Notes: generated by a model not told the origin, from the letters alone. A stretch of DNA of 64,000 nt from Loripinus fragilis (GCA_964019695.1 OZ026528.1:53846495-53910494); one strand, 5' to 3'; shown: positions 1-12,353, counted from the stretch's first letter. Program-made: numbers and translations.

Positions 1-175
1 TTTGCGGGATCCCGACGGGATCCCGTTGGGATCCCACCCCAATCCCGACGGGATTTACCGTGATCCCAGCGGGATAAAAACTCGGGATTTTGCGGGATCT
101 CGGTCAATCCTGACGGGATCTGATGGGATCCCGATGTGACTCAGCTAAAATCCCGACCGTGATCCCGCCAAATCC
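1..175. repeat. GGGATCCC palindromic repeat cluster
   Basis: Short units such as cgacgggatcccgttggg repeat with variation. Each contains the palindrome GGGATCCC and reads alike on both strands. The window edge cuts the array. Related clusters lie at 4728-4775 and 9225-9420. Confidence 0.8.
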
Positions 176-450
176 GGCATAAGCCAAAGTCCACTGCCAA
201 GCCGTCACGCACGAATATTTGTGTGTAGAAATAAATCGCCATTCTTGCAGTTTAAATAGGTGTGCAGTTGCTGTTAATAACACTGTAAATTAAACAACAA
301 TTAAAGATAATTAAGTTATCTTACCCAAATGAATCCATTATTTATCCACAAAACTATTTTATCCACAATTTAATTTGTTATTGGCACCTAATCATGTCTC
401 ACCAATCAGTGGGCACTTAAAATGATTAATTTTTTAGCCGAAATCATCAC

Positions 451-690
451 ATGTACATTGTCTACATGACAAAATGCACAAGTTTATCATAAACAAAAAA
501 CTGCAGGTATATAGTCTTCGATGCGCTGACTCGTCTGAACCTTCCTTCCTCGCAAATGCGGTAAGAAAGTATCGCATGTACATTGTCTACATGACAAATT
601 TTAAAAGTTTATCATAAACAAAAAATGCAGGTAGTCTTCGATGCGCAGACTCGTCTAAACCTTCCTTCCTCGCAAATTCGGTAAGTACAA
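451..690 (+). repeat. Two-copy direct repeat, ~125 bp period
   Basis: atgtacattgtctacatgac begins at 451 and 576, and both copies run on through tcttcgatgcgc and ccttccttcctcgcaaat to a gtaag. A tandem duplication of unknown origin. Confidence 0.75.
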
Positions 691-739
691 AATATCGAAA
701 TGTTGGGAACTTTTTAAGATGAGGGGCATGTTATAACAC

Positions 740-1410
740 GCGGAATATGAACAGTCTCTGTTCGCGCGCACGTGCCCGCGTGCGTACCGACACGCTGTAG
801 ATTTTGTTTTTATAGCATATGCGAGCGGCCAAGGCTCAGACGAGTCTACTCATTTGTACAGTTTCGCCAGAAATGTACACGCGAAAATGTGTTTTTAGTA
901 CATTGGCGAGTAGCCAAAGCCAAGGCCCAGGCGAGTCTGCGCAGTTGCTGCATGAACACAAAACATAAGTTGGTTTTTAATTTCCCAAAATACGTGTATT
1001 TTCTTTCTTTCCGCATCCGTGAAAATGCACAGTCTTTTCGACTTCCAGGTTAATACTAAGTCGAGTCAAAATTGAAACAGCGAGACTTCTCATAAGATCA
1101 CAGATTATAAGAAGTTGGTTTTTATTCATTGCATGCGCGAGTAATGAAAGCTCGCACGAGTCTGCGTAGTCTCGCACGAGCCTTTGCTACTGAGTAGCAT
1201 ACAAAATATAAGCACATTTAATAGTGTCAGCACACAATCGACGTTGTTTTTATTGCATGTGCGAGCAACGAAAGCTCAGACGATTCTGCGCCTTTGCGCA
1301 GTCTCGCCAGAGCCTTTGCTACTTGCATACTGAATATAAGGACATTAAATTGACGTAGATACGCAATAAACTACGGTTCTTATTGCATGTGCGAGTCTGA
1401 GCAGTAGGGG
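740..1410 (+). repeat. Degenerate array of tgcgagc...agtctgcgc modules
   Basis: Four to five variants of a ~110-130-bp module carry attgcatgtgcgagcaacg, cgagtctgcgc and agcctttgctact phrases. Related phrases recur near 7430-7930, so this is an interspersed family, not a gene. Confidence 0.55.
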
Positions 1411-1419
1411 GTGAATACA

Positions 1420-3130
1420 CCAAGTGTTTGGGCCCAGAAAAGCTCCCCTCTAACCCCTACTTCAGTTCACTGTGGTAAAGTTCCCAGTCATGATCGTCTT
1501 TACATAACATGGTGGCAGCTTATATGGCAAAAAAGCTCCCAGTCCTTGTTCGCCTTTACATAGTATGGGGTCAACTAATTTGGCCCAGAAAAGATCCGAG
1601 CCCATGTGTTTCTTTGAAACTTACATAACATGTGAGTGTGAGTGTGCGAGCAGGCAAAACGGCAATTGGAAATACAAACAGAGATTAAAGCCCAAGTTAT
1701 ACTACCCACACCTGGTCAAAAGACAAAAAGAACAAACAAAAAGCTCCCTGGGACCCAAGGAAAAATCTGTGGTACCAGAACCCCTATTTGAACATCACAC
1801 TTTCGCAACCCCGTAAGAGCAATACTACAACTCCCTAAAACAAGGGAAGAATCTTCACCCTCCGACGAAACCCCGGGGAAAACAATGAAAACAGGGACCA
1901 CTGAGGAATGGAAGAAAGTGGTCCCAAAAAGTAGAAGGAAGGCCTCTCCTATAAGCAAAACAAAAAACGGGACCATATCCTATAATCCTAAACAAAACGG
2001 GTCAAAAACAGAAAATTACGGTAAAACAAGAAAATATATAAATTAAAAAGTCCCAGGGACCATTTGCTCCCAAGGGCCAAAATCTCCCAAACTCGACAAA
2101 CGCTACAAGCGCTGCAGCCCGAATCCAAAAAACGTCAACAGAAACAGAATCCGCCAATACAAAGTATTCAAAAACACATGGATCATCGGGCCCAAAAGTC
2201 CCAAGGGTCCAACAATAGAAACACCTCAAAATCAAGTACTGCTCCCCAAAACCAACACCCAAATGTGACGACATGGAAGGAGTAACAAGCAGTAGGTCGA
2301 ATAAGCATCAAGGGGTCCAATACCTCTTCATTACGATCTCATTACTTGAAAAGCTGAGCTTTCCGGTATATCTACAATTGGGGACACGATCAAAAGGTTC
2401 CGCGCCCACTTGGGAGAGCAACATTGCTACGAAAACTATGGTCCGCAGTTCCGAATGGGGCCTACCATCAAAATAGCGAAGCACATGCGCGCGATTTCAC
2501 AATGCCAGGAGTTGAATTATTTTTCCAAGTAAACACTAAATCACCGAATTTCTTCACGAAAAACGCCAATAAACCAAGTAAACTAAAAATATGTAAAGGG
2601 ATAGCTAGTGGAATTAACCGAAATTTAGGAGAAAAAACTTTAAAACACATGTTTGTGCCAGAAAAACACGGAATTTCGCATATCGAACGTATACGCGACG
2701 TACCATATTGAGTGCGCGAATTGCCGATGCAGCCTACCGTGGCTGCCCAGTAGCGATGACCTTTGATAAGCAGACCAAGCAAAGGAATAGTCTGCTCAAA
2801 GAAAATTACGAAAAACAATTAAAGGAACACAACACAAACAAACAGTAAACCCCTGCGAAGCACCAAAACAAAACAACGTCTCATATAGTTAACGCTCGCG
2901 AAAATAGGCTAAAACAGATATGTTACACGCGAAGTTCAGTTAATACAGCGGCCAATTTCATGCTAGAAAAATGGCCCTCAAAGATGAGGAAACACTTAAC
3001 AGACGCAAAACTCAGCAAAAACGACGTACAAACTGAGCCTTCGCTCACAAACAATAATGGCGAAGGCGAGACTGCGCATACAGAAAACGATCTTTCGGAA
3101 ATGGATTAGCATGCAATCAAGTGAGTTTCC
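1420..3130 (+). other. Unassigned, possible retroelement relic
   Basis: Unusually C/A-rich against the surrounding AT-rich DNA. Short frames include EEWKKVVPKSRRK near 1895 and a Gln/Asn/Lys-rich stretch ending TTWKE at about 2282. The W..V..K+RRK pattern resembles linkers in non-LTR retrotransposon ORF1 proteins, but no reverse transcriptase or gag domain is visible. Could equally be a fragment of an unknown gene. Confidence 0.2.
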
Positions 3131-3235
3131 CACATAGGGGAATAATCACAAAGAACACCTACACCTCATCCGCTCGAATAAAATGAAAATTAAATAAAAA
3201 GAAAACACAATTAAAGAGGCAAAAATTTATTACCC

Positions 3236-3470
3236 ATACTGTCGTGCAACCAAGAGTGACAGTGACGTAATACTTTGTTTACAATTGCTAAGTAGCCTAG
3301 AACACTAACGTGTACACTTCAATTGAGCTAACGCGAATCGATAGATCACTTGTGTATTAATCCTATCCTAAGGATAAGATTAATACACAAGTGATCTATC
3401 GATTATAAGTACATGATGACTTTGTAAACATAACATGAAGTCACTGTCACTCTTGGCTGGAAGGACAGTA
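3236..3470. repeat. Foldback (palindromic) element, ~230 bp
   Basis: The inner arms (from atcgatagatcacttgtg, ~33 bp, one mismatch) meet near 3372. The outer arms pair caagagtgacagtgac with gtcactgtcactcttgg at the other end. An extruding cruciform or MITE of the foldback type. Confidence 0.8.
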
Positions 3471-3479
3471 GTTTCCTCT

Positions 3480-4260
3480 AGCGGGAATGTCCGCGTCTTA
3501 TAGTAACACCCAGCACCTGCGAGCATATGTATATACAAGAACTCGACGGAGAAGCAGAGTGATACCCTTAACCCTTAAAGCGCCAAGAAAAAATGCATCT
3601 GAAAATGTTGTCTGCTGAAGTCGTCTGCTGCAAATAATTGCCTTACATTACTGATGAATTCAACCCAGGAAGACCCATCCCTGTTTAACTGAAATATTGT
3701 TGATGGGACGTAAAGAATCAAATTAAACAAACAAAACTTTAGAACATTATCAAAATTCAAACTAATAATGCCCCACACCTTTACATAATTAGAATAGGCG
3801 TAGGATAATGATAGGATACAGTCAGAATTCCTTCTTTGAAGCCTCAGTGGGTGCATAAAACTGGGTGTGTCGTGTGCGCTTTATATACGTTATGCGCTGG
3901 GGCCGTGGCACACCGTCATTATAACTGTGAAGTCAGTCATGAGTGTGGTTTATCACCTGTATGAACTAGCACGCGTATGGTTTATCTCCTGTACGAACTA
4001 GCATACCCCCAGTTAATTAGTTTTCATGAGTGCCCCTCGACAATTATGATTTTGGGCTTGGGTTATCTCATTGACGTATTCATTCATATTGAGAGGAACG
4101 TGTGAAATTGATGCAATTAGCGAACAGCGTTTTGTCCAATCAAAAATTTTGAGTAAATTCCCACTGATAAGATAAAGTCGGTAACGATACGTGGATCGGT
4201 CATGAAAAAACCTCCTCTTTTCGCTGATTCAAGGATTTTTGTCAGTTACAAATGAAGGTA
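3480..4260. other. Gene-less stretch with SINE tail
   Basis: A truncated SINE tail (3658-3737: ctgtttaactgaaatattgt, then gatgggacgtaaagaatcaa) matches the tail of the SINE at 29014. Nothing else recognised. Confidence 0.5.
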
Positions 4261-4269
4261 TTTTCAGGA

Positions 4270-4375
4270 AGTACTGGTTTACCGCCTAGTCAAGCGGTTA
4301 GGTGAACTGACTGCCCCGTCATGTCCATAGCTGTTGACTGGGACATAAAGCATCAAACCAAACAAAAGCATGTAA
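4270..4375 (+). mobile_element. SINE tail fragment, second family
   Basis: Shares ggttaggtgaactgac-like and ataaagcatcaaaccaaaca-like sequence with the 3' part of the element at 43208-43462. Head missing. Confidence 0.45.
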
Positions 4376-4727
4376 GTTTTTTTACCATAAATGATTTTTA
4401 CCGACTTTAAACGAAAACGCTTAATTCCGTAATCACTCAGCGTGGATGTAAAGAGAGAAGAAGGCCCAACAACTTGCGCACTTCGATGAAGCCAGATTTT
4501 GTTGACTGCCGAACATGATTCAGAAGCAATGTCTGTGGACTCGTATCATTCTGCTCCTGTAGGGACAGTCTGATCTGGGTTCACACGGTTTGCCTCTTCC
4601 TACTGACATTAGTCAACAATATTAGCAGATAAATGCAACAGAAGAATTGAAGCAGACGACATTTCAGATGCGGTTTTGACGGCGCTTTAAGTCATGGCTA
4701 GAAATATGCGTTAGGGCATCTGCTTTA

Positions 4728-4775
4728 CCGGGATCCCGATCGGGATTTACCGGGATCCCGGTCGACCGGGAATCC
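4728..4775. repeat. GGGATCCC palindromic cluster (short)
   Basis: ccgggatcccgatcgggatt followed by a second variant; same family as 1-175. Confidence 0.7.
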
Positions 4776-4779
4776 CGCA

Positions 4780-5590
4780 TATTTCTTCACTTGTGACATG
4801 ATAACTAAAATGGCGGCGAATCATATCTATGTGACTTCCCCAATCATTCCATTTACACATAATATGCCTATAGTATATAGAGCTGCTTCGTAGATAGACC
4901 CTAGTTGAGTTGTGTCTCATGTATAAATGTTACTGCTTATGGCTCATAGGAAATACGGAAATAGATGTAGTCCAAAAACTGTGGCGTTCCGGCGTTCCCC
5001 AGCCATTCTCGTCAACAACATGATGATGCTCCAAAACCTGCAATGCACAAGTTATTTCGTTTTCAATTTGCATGAAATCGGGTTGTCTCTCCAGCGTCTC
5101 TCATTGGCTTACCATCTGTACATCATCATTGTCTATTAGGGCAAATAACTCAGCCATGGTTAGCCATTTTAATGTTGTTTATTACGTCGAGCTGAGTGCA
5201 ACTGCGCGAAAATTCAAAAATGGGCGAAGGCGGTGTGCAGATAGATTGGTGCCAGATAAAAAATATTTCGCATGTTTTTTTTTCTTACATCAGTATTATT
5301 CTGTTTTTTGATAACTCATTTTCAAAAAGGAAACATTTTAAAAACTATTTAAGCGACAAATTCCCTACTAACTATCCATTTCTTTTTAATTTAATGAATT
5401 GACTTTTCGGTGTCTGAGTAAACAACAAGTATTAGCTTTCACAAAATGCTTGGTTAACGCTCCAAACATATATTTTGTCATTTTTAACAAGTCGTGGCAT
5501 CGTAGCCTCATGATAGACACAGGCATGTAAACACTGATCAGGTGCTCTTTCAACTGAGCCACATATATGGTATTTATTTCCTTTGCTGTG
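4780..5590. other. No gene recognised
   Basis: Only short frames without domain features or plausible splice context; no clear repeat structure. Confidence 0.4.
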
Positions 5591-5606
5591 TTATTATTAT
5601 TATTAA

Positions 5607-5647
<41 letters not shown>
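5591..5647. repeat. (ATT)n microsatellite
   Basis: About 19 trinucleotide units with one interruption near 5605. A poly-C rich tract follows at about 5731-5755. Confidence 0.95.
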
Positions 5648-5648
<1 letters not shown>

Positions 5649-6103
5649 AGTCTTATTTGATTTATTATTACTTTTTAAGCGCCTATTCTTTAGCTTGAGT
5701 TGTGAAGACTGGCAATATTGGTACCCCTCTACCCCCCCCCCCCACCCACCCCCCTGCTCCCGCTCATGTACGTACGAAGCTCATTTGAATTCTTATTGTT
5801 ATTGACCTTATACGTGTTTACTATATAAACATGACGTGTTTCAATCGCTGACAGTTTGGTTTGTATATGCCTAATGCGAAGGGACCGCGGCACACCGACA
5901 TCATAACCGAATAATGTATAATCGCTGACAGTTTTACATTTTCATCTAAATTAAACCTGTCGCAATGCGACAAGGCTTCATTCCCATTAATACATGGCAG
6001 CAGAGGGCTTAAATGTCGGACTTCGTCTCTGCAAGTTAAGATATCGTCGCTAATGTTTTAAACTATTTCCAGTTACCATAAAAAAATGCGCTTTTTAGCA
6101 TAC

Positions 6104-6295
6104 CGGACAGGCGGCAATCGAATATGCTATGAACAATCGATGAACGCGGATCACAAATCGCTAGAAATATTGTTTTCGATTGCCAATTGTTGCCAGTCGG
6201 GCGACAATTGAAAACTCTGTTTCTAACGATCTTAGATCTACGTTCGTCGATAGTATTAACGTTTTCGATTGCCGCCTATCAGAAGTGTTCAATGA
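6104..6295. mobile_element. ~190-bp MITE (GGCGGCAATCGAAAACG family), copy 1
   Basis: Ends in ggcggcaatcgaa and gttttcgattgccgcct as inverted repeats, with an internal pair around gccagtcgggcgacaatt. Copies at 6392-6592 and 8340-8522 share the interior ctacgttcgtcgatagtatt. No coding capacity. Confidence 0.75.
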
Positions 6296-6391
6296 ATATA
6301 CTGAATATGTAGCCAAAACAATCCAAAACAAGGGCTACTAAGAACAATTTACTTTTTTCATGTTTCTGTTAAAAATAATTTTGTTTTCACA

Positions 6392-6592
6392 CCGCATAGG
6401 CAGCAATCGAAAACGCTCTTACCAATGGACGAAGGCGGATCAGAAATTGCTACAACCAGTGTTTTCGAATGCCATTTGTCGCCAGTCGGGCGACTAATGG
6501 ATATCGAAAACTTTGTTTCTAACTTTTTTTTATCTACGTTCGTCGATAGTATTGACGTTTTCGATTGCCGCCTATTCGGCGTGGTTTCGTTG
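6392..6592. mobile_element. ~190-bp MITE, copy 2
   Basis: Terminal caccgcataggcagcaatcg and its inverted partner cgattgccgcctattcggcg. Same interior as copies 1 and 3. Confidence 0.8.
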
Positions 6593-6647
6593 TACGCTTC
6601 ATGATATTACGGTGGACATTTCTGCACACTGAATAAAATGACGATAT

Positions 6648-6768
6648 AACATTCTTTTCCGTATATCCTGTTGCAGCCCCCTCACCGCTTCGCGGTTCGG
6701 ACTGCAACACATTATCACACTCGGGCTTGGCAAACGTTAATATACGGAAAAGAATGTTTTATCCTCTT
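6648..6768. repeat. Inverted repeat pair
   Basis: aacattcttttccgtatat at 6651 pairs with atatacggaaaagaatgtt at 6742. The interior has a second small hairpin, accgcttcgcggt. Confidence 0.75.
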
Positions 6769-7016
6769 ATTAAAACCCCGCCGCGAAGCGAAAGGGGGGG
6801 GGTTATAGGAATGCCCTTCGTCCGTCAGTAACACTTTCGTGTCCGCTCCATATCTCCTGAACCCTTTTGATCGATTTTCATGAAACTTCACTCATATGTT
6901 TCTCTTAGTAAGGCGGTGTGCAGAGCACATGACCCAGCTACATAGACTCAAGGTCACAGGTCAAGGTCAAATGATTTACCCTTGAATTTTGCGTCCGCTC
7001 TATATCTCCTGATCCC

Positions 7017-7019
<3 letters not shown>

Positions 7020-7085
<66 letters not shown>
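7020..7085. repeat. (GA)n microsatellite
   Basis: About 33 uninterrupted dinucleotides. Immediately upstream is a mollusc-type repeat phrase (tatatctcctgatcccttt) that also occurs at 6850 with aaggtcacaggtcaaggtca. Confidence 0.95.
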
Positions 7086-7089
<4 letters not shown>

Positions 7090-7268
7090 GAGTATAAAAC
7101 ATCACGTTCAGCATGACTCTGTGGATTTATGTTTCACGTTTGTCTTTAGCAGCCCTTGTAATCACGGGACACCTGCGGGGAAAGGTCTGACCTCTTGACT
7201 CTCTTGTGTATGATGTTTCTTTGTGTTTTTGTCGCTTTCTCGATATTGGCCCACCTCTGTATATGACA

Positions 7269-7490
7269 TGGGCCTCGATGCGACGAAACCTGTCTTCGGG
7301 GTTCCTGGCAAAAAGAGATTAAAATCAGTCTCCTCAGCTAGAGAGACTAACTAGAAAATTGAAATTTCGCTTTTTGCAAGTTAAGATATGATACTTTCGT
7401 AAGAGTGAATAACAAAGGCGCTGATCAGACTGTGTGAATGCGCAGGCTGGTCTGCGCCTTTGCTGTTCACATTTTCTCGCGTCGAGACCC
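7269..7490. mobile_element. MITE family B (GGGCCTCGATGCGAC ends), copy 1
   Basis: gggcctcgatgcgacgaaac at one end and the inverse of gggtctcgacgcgag at the other. Interior has aaaggcgctgatcagactg and gcgcaggctggtctgcgcct, shared by copies at 11888, 28688, 51124 and 61608. Confidence 0.75.
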
Positions 7491-7499
7491 AACTATTTA

Positions 7500-8330
7500 C
7501 GTAGACCTAGCTGATGGTGATACAGTAGATCGAGACGGTCTTTTATATATTTTGCAGGTCTGCGCACATGCGTATGCTCGCCTATATTATAAGCCTTCAT
7601 TGAATGGAAATATGCCAGCAGGGTCTGCGAGCTAAGCTAAAATAACCTACTATGCTGGCTCATATTTTCGCAGGCTCGCCTGAGCTTTTTTTGATCACTT
7701 GACAATATGCTGGCTCATATATTTTTCTAATCATACAAGCAGTGGGTGTTTTGGTGTGCCAACACTTTTGCACAGGATTGCCTGAGCCTACATTGCAAAA
7801 TTTATGAGCAGCGAGGATTCGGGCTTGTCTGCGAATACATGATGCGCAGACTTACTTTAGCATTCGTTGCTCGACAATGCTATAAGTTAAATGCATGTGC
7901 GAGGGCTCTTTCGGGTCTGCGCATTTGATTTTAGCCTTCGGGAGCTTTGTCTCTTCAAAATATTAACAGCGTTTCATAGATCAGGCCTGTCTGGCTTGAT
8001 CTGGGTCCAAACGAAAAAAGAAAAAAAAATACAAAAATGTATAAAGGACCGTCTCGATCTATAGTAAGAATCCCCCAGCGTTACCTTCTTGTTCAAGCTA
8101 CTTTAAAGCTTCATCGTGATTTGGTAACCTCGAACCACTGAAAATCCGAAGTAGACGTTAGGCCGACAATGCATAACTCGATACTACCGTTTCCGTCGAA
8201 CCGATTTTATTTCTTTTCCACAATGCATAACTCGTAAATTTCGTCTGATTCGACATTACGGATAATTCAAGTTGACACGAACTTCTGGTACCAGTCATGA
8301 ATTTCAGTTAATTTTTTTGACGCTTTTTAA
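7500..8330. other. Gene-less stretch
   Basis: Contains cgcaggctcgcctgagc phrases related to the 740-1410 repeat family and no supportable gene. Confidence 0.4.
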
Positions 8331-8339
8331 AAACATCAA

Positions 8340-8522
8340 CACACCGGGTAGGGTGGCAATCGAAAACGCTCTTAACAATCGACGAACGCTGATCAAAAAT
8401 CGCTTGAAACAGCGTTTCCGATTGCCATTTGTCGCCATTCAATCGAAATCTCTGTTTCTCACGTATTTTGATCTACGCTCGTCGATAGTATTGACGTTTT
8501 CGATTGCCGCCTACCCGGTGTG
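8340..8522. mobile_element. ~190-bp MITE, copy 3
   Basis: Best-preserved ends: cacaccgggtagggtggcaa and ttgccgcctacccggtgtg. Interior ctacgctcgtcgatagtatt as in the copies near 6.1-6.6 kb. Confidence 0.85.
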
Positions 8523-8813
8523 ATCAATTTTCCATCAAAAATATAGGGAAAAGTGATCGGTACATATCTTACCTGATCGAGTGATTAAAATCCGTTGATG
8601 ATTAATTATCACAATTATCAATTTTAAGAAATGAGGTGTGTGCAACTACACAGACGTGACGTAATTATTGGATCGCTCTTCATCAATCATTTGTTGACAC
8701 ACTGTCTCCTTTGATCTTTTCAATCAAAGAGTTTATCTTCTCACAATAAGTGTCAAAATGAGCAAATGTATTAATCTGCATGTATAAACATGATTGAGGT
8801 AACTCTGCACACT

Positions 8814-8815
<2 letters not shown>

Positions 8816-8849
<34 letters not shown>
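8816..8849. repeat. Poly-T tract
   Basis: Uninterrupted run of about 34 T. Confidence 0.95.
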
Positions 8850-8853
<4 letters not shown>

Positions 8854-9026
8854 ATCAGCGTATCGAAGATCAGGGCCGGCACTATGTCGGGCTTGATCTG
8901 GGTCCAAACGAAATAAGACAAAAACACCAAATAACTTCCCATTTATTTTAATCTTTTTCTTATTTTACATGTACATTTTTAATAGCTCCCTACAAATTCT
9001 TCTTGAATCCTCTCACGGACCAAGTA

Positions 9027-9126
9027 ATAGTTATACCATGGGTTGTCCGCCTGTACGTGGAGATAACCCACGGGCTTTAGCGAGTGGATTATCTTACCTA
9101 CAGGTGGACAAACATGGTATAACTAT
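9027..9126. repeat. Inverted repeat (foldback), ~100 bp
   Basis: atagttataccatgggttgt pairs with acaaacatggtataactat, and ccgcctgtacgtgg pairs with the ccta-caggtgg segment. Confidence 0.7.
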
Positions 9127-9224
9127 TTTATACCACCTACATTAGTGTAGACCTTGCACATCACGAGATATTTTGTGCTAAAGCTGGTAGGGGTGGTATA
9201 AGATGTTTCTCACGGATCTGATTT

Positions 9225-9420
9225 GCATTATCCCAGCTGGGATTTAATATCCCGCCGGGATTCAATATCCCACTCTGATTCAATATCCCGGTGGGATCCC
9301 AGGTTTACAGAAAAATCCCGGTTGAGATCCCACTGGGATTCGATATCCCGGCGGGATCCCACCGGGATTTAGTATCCCAGTGGGATCCCGGCGGGATCCC
9401 GTCGGGATCCCGGTTCTATT
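9225..9420. repeat. GGGATCCC palindromic repeat cluster
   Basis: At least ten variants of tcccggtgggatcc-type units. Third and largest internal cluster of this family. Confidence 0.8.
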
Positions 9421-9429
9421 TTCACTTGG

Positions 9430-10180
9430 GAATAAAATTCACATAGATCCCGCTAAAAGGGGAGGATGGAGGCTGTGCATTAAATAGTCATGGAAATTAC
9501 ATCATTGATCATGGAAAATCATGGAATTGTGCTTTTGAATTTCTGTGGGAACCCTGCACAGACCAGCGGCATCTTCATCATGCAGAACATAAATGAGGAA
9601 TGCAGCAACACTAATATATTTAAATAAGCATGCATGTAGATGAAATAATTAAAACTTTAAACCACCATTAGCCAGAAAACTAGCTGTCAGACACGCAAGT
9701 TTTCTGGCTACTGGTGGTTTCGTCAAGTTATTTCACAAAATTCCATGATTTTTCCATGATTATTCAGGCTTTTTCAAATTCCATGATTTTTCCATGCATG
9801 GAACTTTTTATCTTGATTTTCGAGGTTTTCTATGATTTTCAGAGCTTGTGGGAACCCTGTCTGTGGCTTTGTTGTTCATATGCAACAAAATCAGGTTTTC
9901 TCCTGTCAAGATATCCTTCATGGGAGATAACTCTGAACATTACTATCTTTTTTCTCTTTATTGTTCTCTTCCTTTGCAATATTAGAATTATTTATAAACT
10001 TTGCTATGCAAATAAAACAATACTTTGCTGTGAATACAAGACTTATTTATTTACTTCCAACTTCATTTTATTTTTTTCCTAATCATATTCTCATTTTTTT
10101 CAACTTATTAACTATAATTTGAAGATTTCATACTTACCCACTAAGATAAAGCTAATTGTTTTCTACAAAAACACATAATT
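9430..10180. other. Gene-less stretch with direct repeats
   Basis: Repeated tccatgatttttccatg phrases near 9480-9540 and 9735-9800. No gene recognised. Confidence 0.4.
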
Positions 10181-10360
10181 GAGCCACAACATGAGATTTC
10201 CAACAATGTGGTATGTGTGACAGATCAGCCTGCACATACACGCTTAACCTACTGACTGAACACCATTTGGAGTTTCTAAGCTTAAAAGGGGGCTGCACAG
10301 GCTCGTCTGAGTCTACACTTGTCAAAATGCCACATTGTTGGAAATCACATGTCGTGGCTC
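10181..10360. mobile_element. MITE family A (GAGCCACGACATGAGATTTCC ends), copy 1
   Basis: gagccacaacatgagatttc and inverse ggaaatcacatgtcgtggct define ~30-bp TIRs that include ccaacaatgtgg. Flanked by AATT/ATTT. Other copies at 16828 (interrupted), 46664 and 58611. Confidence 0.85.
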
Positions 10361-10361
10361 A

Positions 10362-11880
10362 TTTTATGTCTTTCCCCATTTTCATTCAAAACCAATGAGA
10401 TCACATGCAGAGTACATAAGCCATAATGTTTAAAATTTTGTGAGATCAATAATTGTAGGACAATGTTCCCAGCTTCGTGGGTGACTACATACCAAGGGAA
10501 ATAACTAAAAACATTTAAATGCAAGATTCTCTTTGCAGTTTGTCTAATGTTGATTGATATTTCATGAAGTTTCAAGTAACAGAGCAAACATAATCTTTAA
10601 CGGACAAAGTTCAAATAACTCAAAAAGAGTAGTTATGGTTCTTGCACTCTGCATGTTAGCTAACCCTGATTGATATTTATGACAAGTTTTATGAAGCTAT
10701 CATAAATGGTTTAAAGTAACAGTGGCGGATCCGCAGGGGGTTTTGGGAGTTTGCTTGAACCCCCAAACCTCCCTGCCATCCTTTTTTAAATATTCTATGA
10801 AAATGAAATAATTTGGTCCCGGCTTTCATTTTCACTGGAACCCCAACACCTTTAAACATATAAACCCCCTTTCCAGAAATCCTGGATCTCCCCCCCCCCC
10901 CCCCTGATTATGGGTGTGCTCTCTCTGAGAGGAAGGTTTCCCTAGTTAGGACATGTGCAGTGTTATATTGTTTCAGTCAGAACAGCATGTGATACAGAGG
11001 TTGATTGAGGGTGTGAGCCAGGGAGGCCCATGAAGAAAGTGCATGAGAACGACCTTGAATGGACTCTCACAACAGTTAGCCCCCAAGAAAGAAACACCTG
11101 AATACCAGGCCTCGAGGTTATAAAACTTGAGTTCATTCTCATACTCAAAATAAAGGGCAATGATTGGCTGCTTGCGGACTAAAGTACTAAAATGCCAACA
11201 AAAGCTGGGGGGGGGGGGCGGCGGCACCTGCCTATATATTAAAAACCTGATGATGATGCTGCTGATGATTATAATGATGATGATAGTCATTTTAAGTTTT
11301 AAAATAGTTATATATAATAATAAATGCCCATTGCACTCATGAATTGATAACCTCACCGCAAACTGTACACATTATCATCCAACCAGCAATTTTTAATTAT
11401 TAAGCTATCACAAGAATAAGCTTTCATAAAAAGCTTGCTCTACACTAATTAAGCATTCATAAAATTGATATTCTGAAAAAGTAGGTCTATGACAGACAAG
11501 CAAGCAAGCCGACAGATAGACATCACAGCTATTGACATCTCTGTGCGTAGATACTCAAATGATTTGAGTGATAATAGGGCACAGTGTCTAACATCCAGAG
11601 AGTGAACAGAACCAAATCAGATAATCTCTGTGCCACAGCACATCTAACATATGAATGGTATGATTATAATGGAGTGTACCAGAGGCGAGTTCAACAATGC
11701 GAGCCCTTTCAAGCACTCTTTGACCTGACGTCAGGCTTTACACATTACAAGTAAAGATATGTACCTGAACAATGAGCGCCTGTGAGCTCTCTTATTCAGG
11801 TTTCAAAATTTATTCAAAGTAGATAATTCAAATAGAAAGCGATGTACAGCATCCGCTTTTGCCATATGACACATCTTTAC
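10362..11880. other. Gene-less stretch
   Basis: Holds a C16 run near 10891-10908, a G-rich run near 11207-11218 and (ATG)-rich sequence near 11250-11285. No gene supported. Confidence 0.4.
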
Positions 11881-11887
11881 ATAATAT

Positions 11888-12128
11888 GGGCCTCGACGCT
11901 AGAAAACCTGTCTTCGGGGGTTTGCGAACAACACAGGCACAGACCAGCATGTGCATCCGTGCAGTCTGATCAGTACCTATGTTATTCGCTTTTTGGAAAG
12001 AATCATATTCAAACTTGCTACAGGTGAAATTTTAATTTTCTAGCTAGTCTGCATGTGTAGCTGAGGAGACTGGTTTGAAACTCGCTTTGTTGGAAACCCC
12101 AAAGACAAGTTTTGTCGCGTCAAGGCCC
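11888..12128. mobile_element. MITE family B, copy 2
   Basis: gggcctcgacgctagaaaac against the inverse of tttgtcgcgtcaaggccc, with tgtcttcggggg and ccccaaagacaag inside the arms. Confidence 0.75.
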
Positions 12129-12353
12129 ATATATAATCCTACCAAATATTATCAAAATATCTCAAAGGTTATAAAGTTATGGTGCACACAAGGTTTTCCC
12201 TTTGCAATAACTCAAACAGACAGCAAGGGAGAGCGGCCATTCTTGCATATAATAACACACCATCTTGACCTGATATTTTTGCCAACCAAATATCATCAAT
12301 ATTTCGCAAAAGTATGGAAAGTTTTTGTCTCCAGACGAAAGGACTGCAGAGAA

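Noticed and set aside
2468..2818. 116-codon - strand frame with hydrophobic start
   Set aside because: No domain or context. Overlaps equally long + strand frames in an unassigned region.
5542..5805. 87-codon frame rich in isoleucine and proline
   Set aside because: Translation of the (ATT)n microsatellite and the C-rich tract.
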